NCBI GenBank assembly: GCA_002498375.1
Contig: DAHC01000012.1
Location: forward strand, 1-64,000
Direction of reading: 5' to 3'
Length of the DNA stretch: 64,000 bases
Origin: Methanocorpusculum sp. UBA424
GTDB lineage: Archaea > Halobacteriota > Methanomicrobia > Methanomicrobiales > Methanocorpusculaceae
Under the pieces are notes generated by a model. That model searched no databases. It had not been told where the DNA came from and saw nothing but the letters and a program-made list of their open reading frames with translations. Shown piece after piece: positions 8,891-17,500 of this stretch; position 1 is the first letter of the stretch; each line of letters opens with the position of its first letter. Made by a program: the position numbers and the translations under genes.

Positions 8891-10030
8891 ATGGATTATG
8901 ATGATGATTATTATGTTAAATCAGATTTGACAATGTTGAAAAAACTCACACTAATCATACCAACGTTCAACCGCGATTATCTTGAACGATGCTTGGATTA
9001 TGTATCCAAGTATCCATTTGGAGCCATAATCGTTGCAGATTCCAGTTATGATGAGAAAAAAAATCAGAACAGAGAAATAATTGAGAAGTTACGTTTAACA
9101 ACCCGTTCAAATATCGTATATCTTCAATATCCTTCTGAATCTGAAAAATATGGCGGTGACATCTACCGGAAATGGGCTGATGCTGTATCTCATGTAGACA
9201 CAGAATATTGTCAGATTTGTACCGATAAAGAGTTTCCAATACCAATAACTCAATGCAAATGTATGAAATTTTTAGAAGCTAATATTGAATATGGTGTTGC
9301 TGACGGGATTCATTTTAATATTGAATCTGGAAAAGAGGAGGGATCCTATATTTTGCGTAGGATTCCCACCACAACACTTTGCGAATCTGATGGATGGATG
9401 AGATTTACGCATATGTGCCAAAATCCGGGATGTACTCTGTTGGGCTTACATCGTACATCCTTACAAAAGAATGTATACTCAAAATTAACTCATTACAATA
9501 TAAATGACATTCGATTTGGTGAAATCTATCTGGAGTTACAAGATGTAATTTTAGGTAAATGCATGACATTTGAAGACAGTGTCATGACCTATCGGGATGC
9601 ACTGCAATCTGGACAGAACAGTGGTTATGCACGCAAAGCGGACAGTTCAGCAATTCGTTATCCACAAATATGGAAGTATCCATCTGAAGAATATGTAATA
9701 AAATATGCACGATTTAAAAATGGACTGAAAGAGAGTATACTTGAGGTTTCCCCAGACTGCAAAGATATTATGGAAATGGATCCGTTACTGACTCATTTTA
9801 TTGAAAACAGATTTGGTAAGCCACATTTACTCCAGAAAATGAGTATTCTTACCAGCTTATATTATAAATTATGCCTTCCTAGATGGGTGAGGAATATGAT
9901 TCAGAATGTATTCCTTAAAGATAGATGTGGTATATCATACATCAGCCCGACTATACCAAATGAGAATCCGGACTACAAACAGATATGTCAGATTATCTCC
10001 GATTATCAAAAAAAGAACACGCTACTATGA
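8891..10030 (+). CDS. Glycosyltransferase family-2-like protein, paralogue 2
   Basis: Second tandem paralogue, 379 residues, beginning 6 bp after paralogue 1. It carries the same ordered blocks: LTLIIPTFNRDYLERCL, YGGDIYRKWADAV, CTDKEFPIP and INDIRFGE. The C-terminal third is more divergent and may set acceptor specificity. AT-rich throughout, unlike the sugar-nucleotide genes upstream. Its stop overlaps the likely start of paralogue 3 (ATGA). No signal peptide or membrane segment. Confidence 0.78.
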   Translation: MDYDDDYYVKSDLTMLKKLTLIIPTFNRDYLERCLDYVSKYPFGAIIVADSSYDEKKNQNREIIEKLRLTTRSNIVYLQYPSESEKYGGDIYRKWADAVSHVDTEYCQICTDKEFPIPITQCKCMKFLEANIEYGVADGIHFNIESGKEEGSYILRRIPTTTLCESDGWMRFTHMCQNPGCTLLGLHRTSLQKNVYSKLTHYNINDIRFGEIYLELQDVILGKCMTFEDSVMTYRDALQSGQNSGYARKADSSAIRYPQIWKYPSEEYVIKYARFKNGLKESILEVSPDCKDIMEMDPLLTHFIENRFGKPHLLQKMSILTSLYYKLCLPRWVRNMIQNVFLKDRCGISYISPTIPNENPDYKQICQIISDYQKKNTLL

Positions 10031-11169
10031 CAACTGAAATAACTTGTGGGTCCGAACCCGAATTCCTAAAACAATTAACCATAGTAATACCCACATCCAA
10101 TAGGAACTACTATCTTAGTCGTTGCCTGGACTATTTATCCCGCATTTCATTTGTAAAACTAATAGTTGCTGATTCTAGTTTCAACAGTAAAATGTCTGAG
10201 AACAAAAAAATTGTTAAATATAACAGCTCAGATATCAACATAGAATATCTCCAATATCTCCCCGAAACAGAACCCTATGGTGATGATATCTATCGAAAAT
10301 GGGCTGATGCTTTGGAGCATGTCGAGACCAAATACAGCATGTTTTGTACTGATAAGGAATTTCCCATTCCCTCAACATTATGCAAATGTATTGAATACCT
10401 GGAGATGCACAAAGACTGCAATACTGCTGAAGGAAATTACTATTACATTGAATCTCCTTCTGCAGGAAAATATCGTGGGCGTTCAATGTATCCTACCAAA
10501 TGCTCACTTCTGCAAACGGATGCGGTAGCCCGACTGAATGCAGCAAAGACCGGAAAGAACATCTCAAGTAATCAGATGGCATTACGGAGGAGCGATTTCC
10601 ACAAACAATTGTATCGAACGCTGGCAGATGAACATATCGATGATATCCGGTTTGGAGAATTTAGCCTAGAATTCCTATCAATAATTCGATCAAAATCAAT
10701 ATATCTGGATTTGCCGTTCCGATATCGTGATGTATGCAACCTAACGTCATCAGGAACATTACAGAAGCATGAGTCAAGTTCTCTACGCTATCCAGATCTT
10801 GACACATATATTTCCGAAGGGATATACGATGAATATTATGCACGTTTTTTAAACTGTATGTCTAAAGAAATCTCAAAAAATAGTTCATATGACAAAGAAC
10901 AAGCAAGAACCTTTGCAGGTGAGATACTGCCTCAGATAATTCGAATGAGGGGATTTTATGGTAATACTAAATTTACTGAGGATCCACTTTGGTACCTTTG
11001 GCGTCACTCTCCAACTTGTGTTAAGGATTTTGCAGGACGTATTGTTCCAAAACAATATCTGGATTACTCATCAGATTTCCCAGACGAAGCAAAACCAATA
11101 TTATCACTGATCGAAACAACAAAGCATCTCTATGCTACGGATACACCGGTCTGTAATGAGGGAACATGA
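10027..11169 (+). CDS. Glycosyltransferase family-2-like protein, paralogue 3
   Basis: Third tandem paralogue, 380 residues from the ATG at 10027, which overlaps the previous stop in ATGA; an in-frame ATG 42 bp upstream lies inside the preceding gene. Conserved blocks are KQLTIVIPTSNRNYYLSRCL, YGDDIYRKWADAL, CTDKEFPIP and IDDIRFGE. It is the last gene of the operon and converges with the nitrilase-family gene only 3 bp away. AT-rich composition suggests recent transfer or domain shuffling. Confidence 0.78.
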   Translation: MTTEITCGSEPEFLKQLTIVIPTSNRNYYLSRCLDYLSRISFVKLIVADSSFNSKMSENKKIVKYNSSDINIEYLQYLPETEPYGDDIYRKWADALEHVETKYSMFCTDKEFPIPSTLCKCIEYLEMHKDCNTAEGNYYYIESPSAGKYRGRSMYPTKCSLLQTDAVARLNAAKTGKNISSNQMALRRSDFHKQLYRTLADEHIDDIRFGEFSLEFLSIIRSKSIYLDLPFRYRDVCNLTSSGTLQKHESSSLRYPDLDTYISEGIYDEYYARFLNCMSKEISKNSSYDKEQARTFAGEILPQIIRMRGFYGNTKFTEDPLWYLWRHSPTCVKDFAGRIVPKQYLDYSSDFPDEAKPILSLIETTKHLYATDTPVCNEGT

Positions 11170-11172
11170 TTT

Positions 11173-11919
11173 TTACACACTCATCCCCCACTCCCTCCTC
11201 ATCTCCCTGACCCCCTCCACATCCACGTCCCCCCCACACTCCCCCTCAAACACGCCCCCGTCACTGATCACACGCCCCTCATAATCACACACCATACTCC
11301 GCCCGCAGTAATCAGTACCTGACAAAGGATCATACCCCATACATGCAGCCCCGACAACAAACCCGCGATTCTCCAGCGCCCTCGCCCGAAGCAGAAGTTC
11401 CCAGTCTGAAACACGAGCCGCAGGCCAGGCAGCCTGAATAAGCACGCACTCGCATCCCATCTTCAGATATGCGCGAAACAACTCAGGAAACCGCAGATCA
11501 AAACAGATCGCACACCCGAACTTCACACCGCCGTAAGTAAATGTCACCGGCTCGGCACCGGGTGAAAAACACCGATCCTCTTTTCCGGGAACGAATAAAT
11601 ACATCTTCGAATACTCGGCAATGATCTCCCCCGAGGGTCCGCACACAAGCATCGTATTTTGCGGCAAACCTCCCGCCACGGTTTTCTGATACGAACCGAC
11701 AACGCACACATTATGCTTTTCTGCAAGGGCAAGCCAGCGGTTTTTCACATCCACGCCCGAAACCTGAGCGGGCGCAGGCCGCCATCCGGTTGCATACTGC
11801 TCGGAAAACACCGCCATATCCGCTTTACCTGCTTTTCCGCTAAGAAAAGCATCAGCCTTCAAAAAAGCCGCATCCACATCATCCCAGACCTGAGTCAGCT
11901 GGGCACAACAAACACGCAT
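11173..11919 (-). CDS. Carbon-nitrogen hydrolase (nitrilase superfamily, omega-amidase-like)
   Basis: Cytoplasmic amidase of 248 residues. The Glu-Lys-Cys catalytic triad is visible: Glu40 in FSEQYATGW, Lys105 in YSKMYLF, and Cys139 in the nucleophile motif CAICFDLRFPE. The pattern and length match the YafV/Nit2 omega-amidase branch, which removes the amide from alpha-keto acid amides formed by glutamine transaminases. The substrate is inferred from family likeness only. It stands alone between the glycosyltransferases and a small membrane protein gene. Confidence 0.88.
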   Translation of the reverse strand: MRVCCAQLTQVWDDVDAAFLKADAFLSGKAGKADMAVFSEQYATGWRPAPAQVSGVDVKNRWLALAEKHNVCVVGSYQKTVAGGLPQNTMLVCGPSGEIIAEYSKMYLFVPGKEDRCFSPGAEPVTFTYGGVKFGCAICFDLRFPELFRAYLKMGCECVLIQAAWPAARVSDWELLLRARALENRGFVVGAACMGYDPLSGTDYCGRSMVCDYEGRVISDGGVFEGECGGDVDVEGVREMRREWGMSV

Positions 11920-11962
11920 ACTACTAGTAACGCATGCCTGACAAAAAAAGAATTGGGTACAA

Positions 11963-12214
11963 TTACTCCTTCTTGTCTTTCACGACCTTATCCTTTGTCT
12001 TATTCGCGACATACCCGATCCAGATCGTAAAGACGACTGCAATGATCGTCACAAAACCTGCATAACCGAGCATTGCCGGGATACTGCTCTGGTCTCCAAA
12101 AATTTCCTTAAAAACTGCCTGAATCGCGGTATTCCATGCAAGAGCCGCGACCAGTCCAAAAGCAGCTGTGATCAGCGCAGCAAGCTTATCTATAACATCA
12201 ACTGATAATGCCAT
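11963..12214 (-). CDS. Small two-helix membrane protein (DUF5654-like)
   Basis: Membrane protein of 83 residues with two hydrophobic helices (about 10-31 and 48-69) and a lysine-rich C-terminal tail. It resembles the archaeal DUF5654 family of unknown function, seen from the GLVAALAWNTAIQ-type first helix and the overall layout. It lies between the nitrilase gene and the ABC transporter, all on the minus strand. An AT-rich upstream spacer (12215-12260) could hold its own promoter. Confidence 0.7.
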   Translation of the reverse strand: MALSVDVIDKLAALITAAFGLVAALAWNTAIQAVFKEIFGDQSSIPAMLGYAGFVTIIAVVFTIWIGYVANKTKDKVVKDKKE

Positions 12215-12260
12215 GAAAGAGAATTGGCATAAAAAGTATTTAAATAATTGTAAAGTGGAT

Positions 12261-13028
12261 TTACTTCCCTTTTTCAGTTTTCACAGCAGCGCCCGACACA
12301 CCCGGTATCGCATATTTTTTCTCAAGCCAGGTGACCCCGAATGTTGTGATCGTCACAAGAACCAGATAGAAGATGCCGACTGCTGCAAACGCCTCGAAGT
12401 ACATAAAATACTTGCTGGCAATGATTTTTGCCGCACCGGTAAGCTCGATAACCGCGACCACGTACGCAAGTGACGAGTATTTAATCAGATAGATGAACTC
12501 ATTTGAGACGCCGGGAAGGGCACGGCGGAGTGCCTGCGGGACCACCACATACAGAACACCCTGTGCCTTCGTCATGCCAAGAGATCTTGCCGCGAGCAGC
12601 TGACCGCGCTTGATCGACTGAAGTGCTCCCCGGAGATACTCGGAGTTATAAGCCGAGTTACATAAAATAAATCCGACAAGGGCCGACATAAACGATCCTA
12701 AAACAATTCCTATAGACGGCAGACCAAAGTACAGAATGAACAGCAGAACCAAAAGCGGACATCCGCGGAAAAATATCACATACAGCTGAGCCAGCCATTT
12801 GACCGGGGCGGGCCCGTAGACTCTGGATACGGCCACGAGAAGACCAAGCAGAAATCCGAGGGGAGCCGTCATGATCACAAGCTGCATCGTCACCCATAAC
12901 CCATCCCAGAGAGCAGGGAGCAGAATGTCCTGCCAGAACGGGATCTGGGAGATGATCGAGTCCAGCATACTCTGGAAAAATCCGATCGGCCCGTCAGAAG
13001 GCACCGGGGTACTGGTCAGATTATCCAT
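12261..13028 (-). CDS. Polar amino acid ABC transporter permease (second of two)
   Basis: Membrane subunit of a HisM/GlnP-type importer, 255 residues with about five helices. The EAA loop that contacts the ATPase is seen as AARSLGMTKAQGVLYVVVPQALRR. The start chosen is ATG at 13028, immediately after the stop of the ATPase gene; an ATG 33 bp upstream would overlap that gene. It would pair with the permease at 13770-14456 as a heterodimer. No solute-binding protein gene is adjacent. Confidence 0.88.
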   Translation of the reverse strand: MDNLTSTPVPSDGPIGFFQSMLDSIISQIPFWQDILLPALWDGLWVTMQLVIMTAPLGFLLGLLVAVSRVYGPAPVKWLAQLYVIFFRGCPLLVLLFILYFGLPSIGIVLGSFMSALVGFILCNSAYNSEYLRGALQSIKRGQLLAARSLGMTKAQGVLYVVVPQALRRALPGVSNEFIYLIKYSSLAYVVAVIELTGAAKIIASKYFMYFEAFAAVGIFYLVLVTITTFGVTWLEKKYAIPGVSGAAVKTEKGK

Positions 13029-13029
13029 A

Positions 13030-13773
13030 TCACTCGTCTGCGTAACTGCCCATAAACGCACGCGTCTTTACAAAATTCGGGCTTGTCGGGATCTCCGACG
13101 GCGGTCCGTGTTCAACGATCTCGCCCTTCTCCATCAGGTAGATCTCGGTCGCAAACGAGGTTGCAAACTTCATCTCATGCGTAACGACGATACAGGTCAT
13201 TCCCTGCGCTGCAAGGGTCCGCATGACCTCCATCACCTCACGCTTCAGTTCCGGATCAAGAGCCGAGGTGGGTTCATCAAAAAGCATGACCTCAGGATCC
13301 ATGGCAAGTGCCCGGGCGATAGAAACCCGCTGGGCCTGGCCTCCTGACAGCTGAGCAGGATAAAAGTCTGCACGGTCGGCCATACCGACCTGTTCCAACT
13401 CATACATCGCCTTCTCGCGTGCAGACTTCCTGTCCATCTTTTTCACTTTCAGGAGGGCAAGTTCCACGTTTCTGACGGCCGTCAGATGATCGAAAAGGTT
13501 GAAGTTCTGAAAGACCATGCCCATCTTCTGCCGGTATGCATTGATCTTTTTTCCGGAGTGAACGATCTCCTCGCCGTTCAGATACACAAAACCGCTGTCC
13601 GGAGCGGTCAGCTGGTTGATGCACCGGAGAAGCGTGGATTTTCCGGTTCCCGACGGACCGACAAACACCTTCTTTTCACCCTTACGCACTTCGAAGGATA
13701 CGGATTTCAACACCTCGAGATCGCCGTACGACTTGCAGAGATTCTCGACTTTGAGAATGGGAACATCGCTCAT
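13030..13773 (-). CDS. Polar amino acid ABC transporter ATP-binding protein (GlnQ-like)
   Basis: ATPase of the amino acid importer. It has Walker A GPSGTGKST, the ABC signature LSGGQAQR, Walker B VMLFDEPTSALDP and the H-loop histidine in VVTHEMKF. About 247 residues, the standard size for GlnQ/HisP. The ATG at 13773 overlaps the stop of the upstream permease in ATGA; another ATG lies 6 bp upstream. It is placed between the two permease genes. GlnQ-type by sequence, so the cargo is probably a polar amino acid. Confidence 0.93.
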   Translation of the reverse strand: MSDVPILKVENLCKSYGDLEVLKSVSFEVRKGEKKVFVGPSGTGKSTLLRCINQLTAPDSGFVYLNGEEIVHSGKKINAYRQKMGMVFQNFNLFDHLTAVRNVELALLKVKKMDRKSAREKAMYELEQVGMADRADFYPAQLSGGQAQRVSIARALAMDPEVMLFDEPTSALDPELKREVMEVMRTLAAQGMTCIVVTHEMKFATSFATEIYLMEKGEIVEHGPPSEIPTSPNFVKTRAFMGSYADE

Positions 13774-14456
13774 AAACACTCAGCCTCGTTATTGCCGAAT
13801 CCAGGGATCCGGACTTTCTTTTCCACATATTGAATGATCATCATGCCACCGTAATTTAACAGAATGAATATGACCGCGCAGGTAAGGTATAATATCATCG
13901 GCTCACCGGTACGGGAAATCACCTGACTCGTTCTGGTCAGGAGTTCGGCCACGCCGATCACATACGCAACTGATGAATCGGTCAGCAGAACCGGATACTC
14001 GTTTGACCAGCCAGGGAGGGAAAGACGAAGCGACTGGGGCAGAATGATCGAGCGGATCGCCTGCCATCTGGTCATGCCAAGGGAACGTGCGGCAAGCATC
14101 TGACCATCCGATAACGACTGGATTGCTCCCCGGAAGATCTGCGACTGATAGGCTGCACTTCTGAGACCTAAAACCGTCACGGCAACGCCGAATGCCGGCA
14201 TATCAAAGCCCATGAAGGGGAAGAGCGCGAAGTAAAACAAAAACAGTAAAACGATATTGGGAAGTCCGCGGAAGAACCAGACATAGACGCCGACGAACCT
14301 GCGGACGAGAGCCGGACCATAGACCTGGCCGAGAGTCAGCACTATCCCGCAGATGAACCCAATGAAAAGGGAGAGGCCCACTAAAAGAAGGGTCACACCC
14401 ACTCCTCCCAGAATATATCCTGCGGAGTTCGTTACTGCGGAAATCGACTCAAACAT
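13770..14456 (-). CDS. Polar amino acid ABC transporter permease (first of two)
   Basis: Membrane subunit of 228 residues with five predicted helices and the EAA loop AARSLGMTRWQAIRSIILPQSLR. First gene of the three-gene transporter operon, overlapping the ATPase gene by 4 bp. It is only distantly similar to the second permease outside the EAA region, so the transporter is probably a heterodimer. An AATAAAA-type TATA element lies about 35-45 bp upstream, in the 70-bp gap behind the helicase gene. Confidence 0.88.
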   Translation of the reverse strand: MFESISAVTNSAGYILGGVGVTLLLVGLSLFIGFICGIVLTLGQVYGPALVRRFVGVYVWFFRGLPNIVLLFLFYFALFPFMGFDMPAFGVAVTVLGLRSAAYQSQIFRGAIQSLSDGQMLAARSLGMTRWQAIRSIILPQSLRLSLPGWSNEYPVLLTDSSVAYVIGVAELLTRTSQVISRTGEPMILYLTCAVIFILLNYGGMMIIQYVEKKVRIPGFGNNEAECL

Positions 14457-14526
14457 GGTATCTAAAAACCCGAAAGACTGTTGTTCATTTTATTGGACCT
14501 GCCATCTGAAAAAAGGTGTGGAAATA

Positions 14527-17500
14527 CTATTCAGCGGCCCGGATAAGTTTACCTCCCTCAGCGATGATGGATCCGGTAGAAATCGCAGCATCAATACCCA
14601 TTTCAATCCGTTCTTTTACCGGGGCAGTGACCTTGAACCCAAGGACAAGCGCAGTCTGCCGGACAAGATCCGATTTCGGCGTGGCAAACTGTTTGCCGAG
14701 AATGACCTCCGCTGCAAGACCTATCTCCAAAAGCGACACGTCGGAACATGACCACTTCGCGGGACGTTCGCGTGCGGCCAACTCCTTCTGGGGCACTGAG
14801 TAAAAACCCTCGTTATCCACAGTCAAACGATCGGCATTCACCTCATCCTCCGCAAGAGAAGCGATCTTCTTCTTGATCGCGGGCGTCATCTTCGATACGC
14901 TTCCGAGCTCCTTTATCCGGGCATGCAGCACGCTCAAAGAGATCGGACCCTCGACGGAAACTATCTGAAGTATCGCCGTAGCAAGTACGGAATCGGGAAC
15001 GGAGGAAAACTGGTGATACTTATTCAGATCGCATTCGGTGCAGAAAACATACGGTTCGACCTTTACCTTGGCATAAGCGGGCTGTTTTATCACTGGGGTT
15101 TCTTCTATGATCAGTTCCGGAGACGCCGGAGTGGTCTCTTGGACCTCTTCCTTTGGAGGTTCAGTCACCGGCACAACGACAGGTTCAGCCGGTTTTTGTA
15201 CCTCCTCAAGGAAATCCAGAAGAATCTTCGTGCAGGAAACCGGATGCTGGAACCACTCGGCCGACCATATCCTGATGAGATGCCACCCGAGTCCTTCGAG
15301 GACCTGGCTTCGCAGACGGTCACGATCGCGTGCCACTTCGGAAGACCAGTAGTTCGATCCGTCGCAGAGAATCCCCGCCATATACACTCCTGGATCTTTC
15401 GGATCGGAAACGGCGATATCGATTCTGAAGCCGGCACACCCGATGTTACGTGAAACGGTATATCCATAATCCTCAAGCATTACTGCCACGGATTCAGGGA
15501 AGTATTCCGTATCATCCATGCCCCTGAAATCCGAGCCGCTCGTCATTGAAGATCGGTCTTCCGCATAGGTCAGGAAACGCGAGAGGGCGGCAACCCCGGA
15601 GGAAGAATCCGGATCGATCTGCAGATCTGCCCCGCGGAAGTTGGAAAACACCACGCACCGTTCCCGTGCACGGGTAATCAGAACATTCAGTCTCCTTTCA
15701 CCGCCTGCCTGATTCAGCGGCCCAAAGTTTCGGGAAAGCCGGTGGTTCTCATCGAACCCATACCCGATACTGATAAGCATCGTATCACGTTCATCGCCCT
15801 GAACCGTTTCCAGATTCTTTACAAAGAAGTTCTCGCCGTTTGCCGGCCGCATCAGCATCTCGACCTCCGGATGGTCGCGGAGAAGAACATCCACCTCGTG
15901 ACGGATGGCTTCCTGCTGACGGGTGGAGAACGTGGCAACGCCAAGCGTCTTATCAGGATACTTCAGATAATATTCGATCACTGATTTGGCTACCGCTTGG
16001 GCTTCACCTTTGTTCACGCCAGATTTTCCGCGTTCATATATCGTATTCGGCAGATGAACAAAGGAAAGGCCAAGATCAGGTGTTTCGTGCCGCGGTGAGG
16101 GGAAAACCATCAGGCTTCCGTCATAGAACTCCTCATTCGACAGGGCAATAAGCGATTCGTGTCTTGATCGGTAATGCCAGCGAAGCCTCCTAGTCGGGTA
16201 CGACTGTTTGCAGACATGCAGAAGACTCTCCATGTCCCCGATCCCGGCAACAGACTCCTCGTCATCCTCATTCGGACCCGCGATCTGATCGAAAAATGTG
16301 GTCGGCGGGAGCTGACGGGAATCACCCATCACCACAAGCTGACGGCCGCGCATCAAAGCACCCAAAGCATCCTCCGGTCTGACCTGACTGGCTTCATCAA
16401 AAATGATGATATCGAACCGGACGGAACGTGGATCCAGATACTGAGCAACGGAAAGGGGACTCATCATAAAACAGGGTTTGATCTGCTGAATGAGTCCGCC
16501 GGCCTTTGTCATCAGGGTTCGAATCGACATATGACCGCGTTTTCTGTTGAACTCGCCGGTCAAAACACCCATCTCCGAATCACGGGAGGCACCCACATAG
16601 ATTTCAGGAATCTTTTGATCCAGTTTCTGAATGATTCTGGCCGCATTTGCGGAAATCGCTGCCCGGTCATACTCGGCAAACGTCTTGATCTTCAGTTCAT
16701 GGGGCGCCTGGGCAAACCTTGCAAGAAGCGGACGAACACGATATGCTTCTTTCAAAAGAGCATCCGCATAGCCGGTAAGATATGCCGGGATGAGAGCCTC
16801 GGCTGAGATCTTGTCAGTGAAAAGCAGAGGGAGAACGGGGGCCGCCGTTGTCTTCCCACAGGTTTCCGCATACGTAAGGAACGTACTCCATTCGCTCAGC
16901 CGATCGATCTCCGTGATCCATACATCGGTCAGTTTGCGAACGGAAGCGAACGTCTGCTCTGTATCCTGATCCAGTATGCCAAGCCGGGTAAACAGCACGT
17001 CACGCGCTTCACTGTGAGCGATCACCGCCTTTTCTAGCTTTTCAAAAAGCGGCGTGAGAGTAGAGGATGTAATCTTCCCGGAACAAAGCAGTTCAATCGT
17101 ATGCGGGGTGATCAGCGCTTCCTGCACCATCGTCAAGACCGCAAGAACCCATGCGGCATATTGACGTAGTGAATCCGGATGGGTGTATTCATCCTTCCAG
17201 ACAGGAGCAAACAGGGATAGATAGACTCCTTTGTCCTGCTCCCACTCATCCCGTGCGGTCAGATAATTCCTGGCATCCTTCAGATCCGAGAGGATCTTCG
17301 CATCTTCCGGCATTGAACCAACATAATATTCGGCGATCTCTGTTTTGAGCTTCTTATACCCGCCGGAGAATAGTTTCCCAAACGCGCCTTTCTCCGAGTA
17401 TGCAAGGAGCTCCGAGTAGAGACGGGCAGGATTTCGCAAAAAAATTTCCGGGGTAAAGTTTGCCAATATCCGGGAACTGTGATCATAAAGATCCTGCATA

